Shown here: positions 15,368 through 23,407 of the stretch, piece by piece
Position numbering within the stretch: the first letter of the stretch is position 1
Layout: every line of letters starts with the position of its first letter
From: Streptomyces albiflavescens
GTDB lineage: Bacteria; Actinomycetota; Actinomycetes; Streptomycetales; Streptomycetaceae
DNA length: 64,000 bases
Direction of reading: 5' to 3'
NCBI RefSeq assembly: GCF_014645835.1
Contig: NZ_BMMM01000010.1
Location: 248,001 to 312,000, forward strand
The notes under the pieces: model-generated
Seen by the model: only the letters and a program-made list of their open reading frames with translations
Told to the model about the DNA's origin: nothing
Databases searched by the model: none
Made by a program: the position numbers and the translations under genes

Positions 15368-16291
15368 ATGCGTCACGACCTTCAGATAAATCGCCTGAGG
15401 GCATTGGTGGCCGTGGTCGAGCACGGCGGATTCCGGCGGGCCGCGGAGGCCCTGCACATCACCCAGCCCGCGGTCAGCCAGCAGATCCGCCAGCTCAGCG
15501 GCCTCATCAAGAGCCCGGTCTTCGCCGCCACGGGGCGGGAGATGCAGCTCAGCCCGCAGGGCGAGGAGCTGCTGGAGTACGCCCGCCGAATGGTGGCGCT
15601 GAACGACGAGGCGGTCGCCCGGTTCGTGCCCGAGGCCGGCCAGGTGCTGCTGTCGGTCGGCGTGACCAGCCAGCTCGCCGAGGTCCTGCCGGAGTTCCTG
15701 CGCCGGGTCAACCGAGGGCTGCCCCAGGTGCAGCTGCGGGTCCGGACGGGGGTGAGCGAGGTGCTGGCGCAGCAGCTCGGCTCCGGTCAGCTCGACGCGG
15801 CGCTGCTGTTGCAGGCCGCCCCGCCGGACCCGGGCACGGACGCCCTGGAGCTGGGCAGGATGCGCATGGGCTGGTTCGGCCGGCCCGCCACCCGCGAGCG
15901 GGACCCGCTTCCGCTGGCGCTGTTCCCCGCCCCCTGCACCCTGCGCGGACTGGTCGGCGAGGTCCTGGACGACGCAGGCGTCCCCTGGCGCGTCGCCTAC
16001 GAGGGGCCCGAGCTGATCGGCCTGCGTTCGGCCGCCAAGGCCGGCCTCGGCATGACCTGCCTGATCGCCAACGGCGACGAGCTGTGGGGCCTGGCCCGCA
16101 CCGCGCATGCGGGGCTTCCGCAGCCGCCGGCCCCGCTGCCGGTGACCCTGGCGCTGGCCCCCGGCGCCGCCCCGGAGGGCTTCGTCCGGATCGCGGAGAA
16201 GGCGTTCCGGCAGGCGCTCCAGGGATATCCGCTTGAGTCCGCGGGCCCCGCGGACACCCTCATTCCCACGGGCATGAGCAGCCACGCATAA
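15368..16291 (+). CDS. LysR-family transcriptional regulator
   Basis: 307-aa regulator. The N-terminal winged helix-turn-helix (about 5-65) carries RALVAVVEHGGFRRAAEALHITQPAVSQQIRQL, shortened here only as far as the typical LysR signature A-E-x-L-x-x-T/S-Q-P-A-V-S. The effector-binding periplasmic-protein-like domain begins near 95 (LLSVGVTSQLAEVLPEFLRR). It lies between the two divergent operons of the carrier-protein system and is the first gene of the rightward direction, 120 bp before lysW. It is the obvious candidate for local control of both operons, with a possible site at 15175-15190. Its ligand is unknown; a pathway intermediate is plausible. Confidence 0.92.
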   Translation: MRHDLQINRLRALVAVVEHGGFRRAAEALHITQPAVSQQIRQLSGLIKSPVFAATGREMQLSPQGEELLEYARRMVALNDEAVARFVPEAGQVLLSVGVTSQLAEVLPEFLRRVNRGLPQVQLRVRTGVSEVLAQQLGSGQLDAALLLQAAPPDPGTDALELGRMRMGWFGRPATRERDPLPLALFPAPCTLRGLVGEVLDDAGVPWRVAYEGPELIGLRSAAKAGLGMTCLIANGDELWGLARTAHAGLPQPPAPLPVTLALAPGAAPEGFVRIAEKAFRQALQGYPLESAGPADTLIPTGMSSHA

Positions 16292-16411
16292 GCAGCCGCG
16301 TTCACTCCCATTCGAGCCGGTCATGAAACCCGGCCGAACGGCGGAAAACCCAGGGATACAGTCCTTTTGGTTCCTTGCTCCACCAGATTCCATCACGTGA
16401 GGGGAATTCCC

Positions 16412-16594
16412 ATGTCCCAGACCCTGACGATCACCGAATGCCTCGAGTGCGACGCGGCGGTGCCCTGGGAGAACGACGCCCGGGTCGGCGAAATCCTCGA
16501 GTGCCCGGAGTGCCGTACGGAATTGGAGGTCGAATCCGTCGAGCCGCCGCGCCTCATCCTCGCGCCCGAGGTCGAGGAGGACTGGGGCGAGTAA
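16412..16594 (+). CDS. lysW: LysW-type amino-group carrier protein
   Basis: 60-aa carrier. Two zinc-ribbon cysteine pairs, CLEC near residue 10 and CPEC near 31, are followed by an acidic surface and the C-terminal EDWGE that is the hallmark of LysW/AmCP proteins. In lysine and arginine biosynthesis, and in some Streptomyces secondary pathways (vazabitide A, s56-p1 type), the gamma-carboxyl of the C-terminal glutamate is joined to the amino group of a substrate, which is then modified while bound. The start ATG is preceded by GAGGGG. It is the first gene of the rightward operon, 63 bp before lysX. It is too short for many gene finders but unambiguous by motif. Confidence 0.95.
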   Translation: MSQTLTITECLECDAAVPWENDARVGEILECPECRTELEVESVEPPRLILAPEVEEDWGE

Positions 16595-16657
16595 GCAGCC
16601 CCGGATCCGACACAGAGGCCAGAGGCCACAGGGACACAGGGGAAGGAGAAGAAGGCC

Positions 16658-17521
16658 ATGAGTTCAGCGGCACCGCGGCTCGGCGTGCTCGCCTCACGAG
16701 TCCGCTTCGAGGAGAAAAGCATCCTGGCAGCCCTGGAGAGGCGTGGCGCCGCGTGCCTGCAGATCGACCCCCGCGCGCTGTCGGTCCGGGCGGGCTCGCC
16801 CTGGGCCGGCCCGCGCACCGTCCTCAACCGGGAGGTCGGCCACTACCGGGCGCTGTACGCGGCGAGCGCCCTGGAGTCGACGGGCACGAAGGTGCTCAAC
16901 ACCACCGCCGCGACGGCGGTGTGCGGTGACAAGTGGCAGACGTCGACGGCGCTGGTCGCCCGCGGTCTGCCAACTCCCGAGACCACCCTCGCGCTGACCC
17001 CGGAGGCGGCGCTCGAAGCCCTGGAGCAGCTCGGCTACCCGGCCGTGATCAAACCCCTGGTCGGCTCCTGGGGGCGCCTGGTGACCCGGGTGACCGACCC
17101 CGCGATGGCCGCGGCCGTCCTGGAGCACCTGGCGGCGCTGCCCTCCCCGCAGTCGCACATCGTCTACGTACAGCGCGAGGTCGCCAAGGCGGACCGGGAC
17201 ATCCGGGTCCTCGTGGTCGGCGGACGGGCGGTCGGGGCGACGTACCGGCGCAGCGATCAGTGGCGTACGAACGTCGCCCGCGGCGCGGTCAGCGAGCGCT
17301 GTCCGCTCGACCCGGACCTCACCGCACTCGCGGTGGCCGCCGCGGACACCGTCGGCGCGCACATCGCCGGCGTGGACCTGCTCCAGGACCCCGACGGTCG
17401 GCTCACCGTGCTCGAGGTCAACGACCGGGTGGAGTTCCGGGGCCTGCAACAGAGCCATGGGACGGACATCGACGCAGCGGACGCCATCGCCGCCCTGCTC
17501 ATCAAGGAGGCACAGGCATGA
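16658..17521 (+). CDS. lysX: LysX-type ATP-grasp ligase for LysW
   Basis: 287-aa RimK/LysX-family ATP-grasp ligase, expected to join the alpha-amino group of glutamate (or a related amino acid) to the C-terminal Glu of LysW. Landmarks are the pre-ATP-grasp domain (LGVLASRVRFEEKSILAAL), the ATP-binding YPAVIKPLVGSWGRLV near 130-145, DRDIRVLVVGG, and the Mg-ligand segment TVLEVNDRVEFRGLQ near 255. LysX enzymes often carry NxN at that last site; here it reads EVNDRVEF. The RBS is GAAGGAGAAGAAGG. Its stop overlaps the lysY start (ATGA), so translation is probably coupled. Confidence 0.92.
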   Translation: MSSAAPRLGVLASRVRFEEKSILAALERRGAACLQIDPRALSVRAGSPWAGPRTVLNREVGHYRALYAASALESTGTKVLNTTAATAVCGDKWQTSTALVARGLPTPETTLALTPEAALEALEQLGYPAVIKPLVGSWGRLVTRVTDPAMAAAVLEHLAALPSPQSHIVYVQREVAKADRDIRVLVVGGRAVGATYRRSDQWRTNVARGAVSERCPLDPDLTALAVAAADTVGAHIAGVDLLQDPDGRLTVLEVNDRVEFRGLQQSHGTDIDAADAIAALLIKEAQA

Positions 17522-18543
17522 TCCGGGCAGCCGTCGTGGGCGCGGCCGGCTACATCGGCGGGGAACTGCTCCGCCTGCTGGTCAACCACCCCCAGGTGGA
17601 GGTCGTCGGCGCCGTCTCGCGCACCCTGCGCGGGCGGCCGGTCGACAGCGTCCACCCCAACCTGCGCGGCCGCACCCGGCTGACGTTCTCGTCGTACGAC
17701 CAACTCGGCCACCCCGACGTGCTGTTCCTGGCCACCCCGCACCGGGAGACCATGCAGCGGATGCCCGAGTACCTCGACTCGGCGCGGGTCGTCATCGATC
17801 TGTCCGGGGACTTCCGGCTGCGCGACACCGATGTCTACGAGGACTACTACGGCACCCCGCACGAGGCGCCCGCTCTGATCGACACGTTCACCCCGGGCAT
17901 CCCCGAGTTCCACCGCGAGCGGCTGCGCAGCGCCGACCGGATCTCCGTGCCCGGCTGCATGGCCACCGCCGGACTGCTCTCCCTGGTCCCGCTGGCCCGC
18001 GCCGGGCTGGTGCGGGGTGACATCACGGTGGACGCCCGTACCGGGTCCAGCGGCTCCGGCGCCAAGGCCGGCTCGGAGAACCTGCACGCCGAACGCAGCG
18101 GCGCACTGCGGGTGTTCGCGCCCACCCGGCACCGGCACGAGGCCGAGATCGCGCAGGCGACCGGGCACACCATCCACATGACGGCCACCGGCGTCGAGGC
18201 GGTGCGCGGGGTGCAGCTGCTGTGCCGGGCGGCGCTTGCCGACGGGGTCGACGAGCGCGCCATCCGCGCCACCTACCGCTCCTGGTACGGCGACGCGCCG
18301 TTCGTGCGGATCGTCGCCGCCCGGCGCGGCATGCACCGCTTCCCCGACGCCAAGATCCTGTCCGGCTCGAACTTCTGCGACGTCGGCTTCGCGCTGGACC
18401 GCGGGGCCTCCACCGTCACCGTGATCGCGGCCTTGGACAACCTCGTCAAGGGCGGCGCGGGCAACGCCGTGCAGTGCATGAACGTGCGCTTCGGCGAACC
18501 GGAGGACCGCGGCCTGGAGTTCACCGGGCTGCATCCCAACTGA
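17518..18543 (+). CDS. lysY: LysY/ArgC-type acyl-phosphate reductase
   Basis: 341-aa reductase of the N-acetyl-gamma-glutamyl-phosphate reductase family acting on the LysW-bound acyl phosphate made by the LysZ domain, giving the gamma-semialdehyde. The NADP-binding GAAGYIGGELLRLL is at residues 8-21, the catalytic Cys lies in SVPGCMATAGLL near 145, and the TGSSGSGAK and TRHRHEAEI motifs follow. The late His expected in the family is in MHRFPDAK. Length and motifs match LysY of carrier-protein pathways. It is translationally coupled to lysX and followed 81 bp later by the split transketolase, the enzyme that would use its aldehyde product. Confidence 0.93.
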   Translation: MIRAAVVGAAGYIGGELLRLLVNHPQVEVVGAVSRTLRGRPVDSVHPNLRGRTRLTFSSYDQLGHPDVLFLATPHRETMQRMPEYLDSARVVIDLSGDFRLRDTDVYEDYYGTPHEAPALIDTFTPGIPEFHRERLRSADRISVPGCMATAGLLSLVPLARAGLVRGDITVDARTGSSGSGAKAGSENLHAERSGALRVFAPTRHRHEAEIAQATGHTIHMTATGVEAVRGVQLLCRAALADGVDERAIRATYRSWYGDAPFVRIVAARRGMHRFPDAKILSGSNFCDVGFALDRGASTVTVIAALDNLVKGGAGNAVQCMNVRFGEPEDRGLEFTGLHPN

Positions 18544-18624
18544 CCCCGACCGCACCGTCGTACGCCCGCACCCCCGTACGCCTCCGGCGTCCACTCGCCA
18601 CCGCACCCGCCGAAAGGACCAGGC

Positions 18625-19539
18625 ATGAGCAGCCCGCCCCTGCTGCGCGGCACCCCGCCGCCGGCCGCACCGACCGCCGACCGCCCCGTCGGCCCGTCCG
18701 GGGCCGAGGCACCCCGCGGCGGAGCCGAACTGCCCGAGGTCATCACCCGGATCAGGGAGCACATCGTGACGATGTGCGCGTCCGCCGAGGGCGGTCACCT
18801 GGGCGGCTCGATGTCCCTGGTGGAGATCCTGGCCGTGCTCTACTTCCGGGTGCTGCGCCACGACCCCCGATTCCCGGGGCAGCCCGACCGCGACATCCTG
18901 CTGCTCAGCAAGGGGCACGGGGGCATCGGCCTGTTCGCGGCGCTGTGCGAGGCCGGCTACTTCCCGGCCGAGGAGCTGCAGGCCTACGCCAGGCCGGGCA
19001 GCCACTTCACGGCTCACCCGCACCCCGGGATCCCCGGTGTGGAGATGCCCTCCGGCTCCCTCGGCCACGGACTGGCCGTCGGCGTCGGGCACGCGCTGGG
19101 GCACAGGCTGGAGGGCTCCGAGCGCCGCTGCTTCGTCGTCATGGGCGACGGGGAGCTGCAGGAGGGCTCGGTGTGGGAGGCCGCCTCGGTCGCCTCCGCG
19201 CAGCGGCTCGGCCATCTCACCGCGATCGTGGACCGCAACGGCTTGCAGATCAGCGGCCCCACCGAGTCCGTCGGCGCGCTCGAACCGCTGTCCGACCGCT
19301 GGCGCGCCTTCGGCTGGCGGGTGCTGGAGGCCGACGGCCACGACACCGAGGCGCTGACCGACGCGCTGTCCTTGCCACCGGACCCGGAGCGCCCCACCGT
19401 CCTGATCGCGCACACCGTCAAGGGCAAGGGCGTCCCCCAGATCGAGGGTCAGGCCCGCAGCCACTACGCCCGCCTCGGCCGCCGCCAGCAGCTCCAGCTC
19501 CTGAAGGCCCTGCGCGCGGACGCGGAGGCCCGCCGATGA
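18625..19539 (+). CDS. Transketolase N-terminal (TPP-binding) subunit
   Basis: 304-aa first half of a split transketolase. A Pro/Ala-rich extension of about 35 residues precedes the catalytic fold. The TPP phosphate and Mg-binding motif is GDGELQEGSVWEAASVAS near 172, and the conserved His pair lies in GGHLGGSMS near 54 and SKGHGGIG near 95. Together with the next gene it should transfer a two-carbon ketol unit to an aldehyde. In the vazabitide-type pathway such a split transketolase extends LysW-bound glutamate semialdehyde, and its place directly after lysY supports the same use here. The stop overlaps the start of the second subunit (ATGA). Confidence 0.92.
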   Translation: MSSPPLLRGTPPPAAPTADRPVGPSGAEAPRGGAELPEVITRIREHIVTMCASAEGGHLGGSMSLVEILAVLYFRVLRHDPRFPGQPDRDILLLSKGHGGIGLFAALCEAGYFPAEELQAYARPGSHFTAHPHPGIPGVEMPSGSLGHGLAVGVGHALGHRLEGSERRCFVVMGDGELQEGSVWEAASVASAQRLGHLTAIVDRNGLQISGPTESVGALEPLSDRWRAFGWRVLEADGHDTEALTDALSLPPDPERPTVLIAHTVKGKGVPQIEGQARSHYARLGRRQQLQLLKALRADAEARR

Positions 19540-20522
19540 CCACCGCCACGGCTTCCACCGAGCGCCGAGCCGCCCCCGCCGAGCGTTCCGCTCGTGAGGT
19601 CTACCGCGACACCGTCGCCGAACTCCTCCCCCGTGAGGAGCGGTTGGTGGTCCTGGACAGTGACACCGGGCTGTTCGGCGGGGTCGACTTCGGGGACGGC
19701 ACGGACCGGTATCTGAATCTCGGGATCGCCGAGCACACCCTGATGGGTGCCGCGGCCGGGCTCGCCCGTGAGGGGCGGATCGCGGTGGTCAACACGATGG
19801 CCGCGTTCGCCGCGTCCCGGGCCCTGGAGGCGGTGAAGCTCGACATCGCGCTGGGCGAGCTGCCGGTGGTGATCGCGGCCACCCACTCCGGGGTGTCGGC
19901 CGGTCACCTCGGCCCCACGCACCACGCCCTGGAGGACCTGGCGTCGATGCGGGTGCTGCCCCACATGACCGTGGTGGTGCCCGGCGACCCCGCCCAGACC
20001 ACCGAACTTCTCTGCCAGGCCCTCGCGTTGGGCGGCCCGGTCTACCTCCGCCTCGGCCGGGGGGCCACCCCCGCCCTGCCGGCCGACGCCGAGCCGCCGC
20101 GCCTCGGCAAGGCCCAGATCCTGCGCCGAGGCGGCGACATCACGCTCGCCGCCTGCGGCCCCTACCCGGTCCTGGCGGCCCTGGAGGCGGCCGAACTCCT
20201 CGCCGCGGACGGCATCTCGGCGAACGTCCTGCACCTGCACACCGTCAAGCCGCTCGACACCCCGGCGCTGCTCGGCGCGCTGGGCGACCAGCGGCATCTG
20301 ATCACGGTGGAGGAGCACTGGGCGGCCGGCGGGTTCGGCTCCGCGGTCGCCGAGGAACTGGGCGCGCTGCCGGTCCGGGTCCACCGGGTCGCGATGCCGG
20401 ACGCCTTCGTGCCGGTCGCCGGCAGCCAGCGCCAGCTTCTCGAACAGGGCGGTGTCAGCGCCCAGTCCATCGCCGCCCGCGCCCGCCGGGCGCTCGGCAA
20501 CTCCGGGGGAGGCACCCGATGA
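19536..20522 (+). CDS. Transketolase C-terminal subunit
   Basis: 328-aa second half of the split transketolase (pyrimidine-binding plus C-terminal domain). The TPP-activating Glu lies in GIAEHTLMGAAAG near residue 68. AATHSGVSAGHLGPTHHALED follows, shortened here to its conserved T-H-x(3)-S-x-G-x(2)-G-x-T-H-H core. The C-terminal domain contains the TVEEHWAAGGFGSAVAE segment. An alanine/arginine-rich N-terminus of about 20 residues precedes it. Start and stop both overlap neighbouring genes (ATGA on each side), so stoichiometric production with the N-terminal subunit and the acyl ligase is likely. Confidence 0.92.
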   Translation: MTTATASTERRAAPAERSAREVYRDTVAELLPREERLVVLDSDTGLFGGVDFGDGTDRYLNLGIAEHTLMGAAAGLAREGRIAVVNTMAAFAASRALEAVKLDIALGELPVVIAATHSGVSAGHLGPTHHALEDLASMRVLPHMTVVVPGDPAQTTELLCQALALGGPVYLRLGRGATPALPADAEPPRLGKAQILRRGGDITLAACGPYPVLAALEAAELLAADGISANVLHLHTVKPLDTPALLGALGDQRHLITVEEHWAAGGFGSAVAEELGALPVRVHRVAMPDAFVPVAGSQRQLLEQGGVSAQSIAARARRALGNSGGGTR

Positions 20523-22216
20523 CCACGACAGCACAGCGACCGTCGAACGCCCCGGCAGAGCTCGGCGACGAGTGGCGCGCGGCCGGCTTCTGGCGCGACG
20601 AGACGATCCTGCACGACCTGCGCCGCTGGGCCGCCGAGCGCCCCGACAAGCCCGCCCTGGTCTGCTACTCCGGCACCGACGCGCAGACCGTGACGTACGC
20701 CGAACTCGCCCGCCGGGTCGACCGGCTCGCGGTCGGGCTGCTCCGGCTCGGCGTGCGGCGCGGCGACGTGGTGACGCTGCAACTGCCCAACTCCTGGGAA
20801 CTGGTGGCGCTGTGCCTGGCCGCCGCACGGGTCGGCGCGGTCGCCGGTCCCGTCGTACCGACGATGCGCCGCCGCGAGGTGGAGTTCATGACCCGGCTCA
20901 CCGCCAGCCCGGTCTACATCGCCGCCGCCGAGTTCCGGGGCTTCTCCTACGGCGAGATGAGCGCCGAGGTCGCGGAGGCCGTGCCCACCCTGCGCCACCG
21001 GGTGCTGCTCGGCGGCGACGGCCGGGAGGGCGGCCACCTCACCGACGGCGCACTGGACTTCACCCGCGACCTGTACGCCCCCACGCCCGACCCGGACCTG
21101 CTCGCGTCCCTCGACTGCCTGGAGGCAGGGCCGGACGACGCCGGGCAGATCATGTTCACCTCCGGCACGACCGGGGAGCCCAAGGGCGTCGTGCACAGCC
21201 ACAACACCTTGTACGCGATGAACAAGGCGCAGGCCGACGTCCTCGGCCTCGCCGCCGACGAGATCACCGCGATGGGCTCGCCGACCACCCATCAGGCCGG
21301 TTTCACCTGGAACTTCGTGATGCCGATGCTGCTCGGCGCGACCGCGGTGCAGGTGGACCGGTGGGACGCGGACCGGATGCTGCGCATCCTCCAGGAGCAG
21401 CGGGTGACGTTCTTCATGGGGGCGCCCACCTTCCTGTCCGACCTGATCGACGCCCAGCGCCGCACCCCCCACGACCTGTCCGCGCTGCGCAGCTTCGCCA
21501 CCGGCAGCGCGCCGATCGCGCCGCTGCTGGTGGAGGACGCCGACGCGCTGCTCGGCTGCCGGGTGTACGCGCTGTGGGGCATGACGGAGAACGGCTGCGT
21601 GACCGTCACCCGGCCCGAACAGCCGCCGCTGCGGGCCGCCGAGAGCGACGGCACCGCGGTCCCCGGCATGGAGATCCGCGTCACCGCCAAGGACGGCACC
21701 CCCGTACGCCCCGGGGAGAACGGCCGTCTCCAGGTGCGCGGCGCCGCCCAATGCCTGGGCTACTTCCGGCGGCAGGAGGTCTACGACGCCTCGGTGACCT
21801 CCGACGGCTGGTTCGACACCGGCGACCTGGCCCGGGACGACGGCAACGGTGGCATCCGCATCGTGGGCCGGGTCAAGGACATGATCATGCGCGGCGCCGA
21901 GAACATCCCGGTCGTCGAGGTCGAGGGCGCGCTGCTGCGGCACCCCGCGATCAAGGACGTCGCGGTGGTCGGCTACCCGGACGAGCGGCTCGGGGAGCGC
22001 GCGTGCGCCTTCCTGGTCACCAGCGGCCCGGTCCTCGGCCTGCCCGACCTCCAGGAGCACCTGGCCGGGCTGGGCATGGCCAAGACGTACTGGCCGGAGC
22101 GGGTGGAACTGCTGCCGGAGCTGCCTCGCACCCCCTCCGGAAAGATCCAGAAATTCGCCCTGCGCGACCTGCTGCGCGCGCCGGGTCACTCCGTCCCTTC
22201 CGGCCCCGCCGCCTGA
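20519..22216 (+). CDS. AMP-forming acyl-CoA synthetase/ligase
   Basis: 565-aa ANL-superfamily enzyme that activates a carboxylic acid as acyl-AMP and usually forms acyl-CoA. The phosphate loop FTSGTTGEPKGVVHSH is near residue 216, YALWGMTENG near 345, GWFDTGDLA near 435, GRVKDMIMRGAENI near 455 and the catalytic Lys in RTPSGKIQKF near 545. Similarity in style is to short-chain and alicyclic acyl-CoA ligases. It is translationally coupled to the transketolase and followed by an acyl-CoA dehydrogenase, suggesting supply of an unsaturated acyl unit for the pathway. The substrate is not predictable from this sequence by eye. Confidence 0.88.
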   Translation: MTTTAQRPSNAPAELGDEWRAAGFWRDETILHDLRRWAAERPDKPALVCYSGTDAQTVTYAELARRVDRLAVGLLRLGVRRGDVVTLQLPNSWELVALCLAAARVGAVAGPVVPTMRRREVEFMTRLTASPVYIAAAEFRGFSYGEMSAEVAEAVPTLRHRVLLGGDGREGGHLTDGALDFTRDLYAPTPDPDLLASLDCLEAGPDDAGQIMFTSGTTGEPKGVVHSHNTLYAMNKAQADVLGLAADEITAMGSPTTHQAGFTWNFVMPMLLGATAVQVDRWDADRMLRILQEQRVTFFMGAPTFLSDLIDAQRRTPHDLSALRSFATGSAPIAPLLVEDADALLGCRVYALWGMTENGCVTVTRPEQPPLRAAESDGTAVPGMEIRVTAKDGTPVRPGENGRLQVRGAAQCLGYFRRQEVYDASVTSDGWFDTGDLARDDGNGGIRIVGRVKDMIMRGAENIPVVEVEGALLRHPAIKDVAVVGYPDERLGERACAFLVTSGPVLGLPDLQEHLAGLGMAKTYWPERVELLPELPRTPSGKIQKFALRDLLRAPGHSVPSGPAA

Positions 22217-22244
22217 CGCCCGCCGCGAGAAGGAAGCACACTCC

Positions 22245-23390
22245 ATGGACTTCACGTTCACCCCAGCGCAGAACGAACTGGCCAAGCGGGTCGCCGAGTT
22301 CGCCGCCGAGAAGATCGCCCCGCACCGCCAGGAGCAGGACCGCACCGGCACCTACCGCCCGGACCTGATCGCGGACATGGCCGCCGCGGACCTGTTCGCC
22401 CTGCGCATCCCGGAACAGTACGGCGGCCTCGGCCTCGACGCGGTCAGCGCGGGCATCGCCCTTGAGCAGCTGGCCGCGGCCGATCTCGCGGTCTGCTTCC
22501 CGGTGCTCAACGCCGCGCTCATCGGCGGTGTCCTCGCCGACAACGGCACCCCGGAGCAACGGGCGGCCTGGCTGCCGCCGATCGCCCGCGGCGAGGCCGT
22601 CGTCGCCCTCGCGCTGACCGAGCCCGGCCACGGCACGGACGCGGCGGGCATCCGGATGAGTGCCGAGGCGGACGGTGACGGCTGGGTGCTGACCGGCGAG
22701 AAGACCTCGATCATGATCGCCGCGCACGCCACCCACGCGCTGGTCTTCGCCCGCACCGGCGGGGACGGCCCGCGCGGCATCAGCGCCTTCTACATCCCGC
22801 TGGACGACGCGCGGATACACCGGGAGCGGCTGACCGATCTGGGCTGCAGGGCCGGCGGCAGGGGCCGTATCGTCCTCGACGGGGTGCGGGTCGGCCGCGG
22901 TGAGCTGGTCGGCGAGCCGGGCGGCGGCTTCGCAGCCGTGATGCGCGGCTTCGGGGTCTCGCGGGCGTACATCGCGCTGATGGCGATCGCGGTGGGCAAC
23001 GCCGCCCTGGACGAGGCGTACGCCCACGCCACCCGGCGGACCGCCTTCGGGCAGCCCCTCGGCCGGTTCCAGTCGGTGGCGTTCCCGCTCGTGGAGCACA
23101 CCACCCTGCTGCACGCGGCGCGCCTGGTCGCCTACGAGGCTCTGTGCACGGCGGACCGGGGCGAGGATCCCCGCATCCCGTCGAACATGGCCAAGTGGTG
23201 GGCGCCCAAGGCCGCCGTGGAGGCCACCCACCAGGCGCTGCTGACCATGGGGCACCTGGGCTGGAGCGAGGACGGGCCGGTCGCCCAGCGGCTGCGGGAC
23301 GTCATCGGCCTCCAGCTCGCCGACGGCACGGCGGCGGCGACCAAGCTGACGGTGGCGCGCCTCGTCCTGGGCAGGGAGTACGCGCCGTGA
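22245..23390 (+). CDS. Acyl-CoA dehydrogenase family protein
   Basis: 381-aa flavoprotein of the acyl-CoA dehydrogenase fold. Features include the N-terminal helical domain (LIADMAAADLFALRIPEQYGG), the beta-domain ALTEPGHGTDAAG, and the C-terminal segment with RTAFGQPLGRFQ. At the place of the short-chain family's catalytic Glu (QIYEGT) the sequence reads QLADGT, so an Asp or a residue elsewhere must serve if it is a dehydrogenase. It lies 28 bp after the acyl ligase and probably acts on its product, desaturating an acyl thioester. It is the last gene of the lysW operon and is convergent with the CGNR regulator gene 17 bp away. Confidence 0.88.
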   Translation: MDFTFTPAQNELAKRVAEFAAEKIAPHRQEQDRTGTYRPDLIADMAAADLFALRIPEQYGGLGLDAVSAGIALEQLAAADLAVCFPVLNAALIGGVLADNGTPEQRAAWLPPIARGEAVVALALTEPGHGTDAAGIRMSAEADGDGWVLTGEKTSIMIAAHATHALVFARTGGDGPRGISAFYIPLDDARIHRERLTDLGCRAGGRGRIVLDGVRVGRGELVGEPGGGFAAVMRGFGVSRAYIALMAIAVGNAALDEAYAHATRRTAFGQPLGRFQSVAFPLVEHTTLLHAARLVAYEALCTADRGEDPRIPSNMAKWWAPKAAVEATHQALLTMGHLGWSEDGPVAQRLRDVIGLQLADGTAAATKLTVARLVLGREYAP

Positions 23391-23407
23391 CGGGGATCCT
23401 GCCGCGC

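Noticed and set aside
17257..19464. Long minus-strand open frame opposite lysX, lysY and transketolase genes
   Set aside because: Antisense shadow of the strongly supported plus-strand genes; no recognisable motif and no ribosome-binding site.
10144..23390. Primary lysine or arginine biosynthesis via LysW
   Set aside because: Streptomyces makes lysine through diaminopimelate (ask and asd are at the other end of the window). Transketolase, sulfotransferase and encapsulin do not belong to primary pathways, and no LysJ or homoaconitase-type gene is present.
7273..23390. Firm prediction of an azabicyclic (vazabitide/ficellomycin-like) aziridine product
   Set aside because: Sulfate-leaving-group aziridine formation is a good precedent, but the missing aminotransferase removes the amine needed for that ring, so I keep only the general cyclisation idea.
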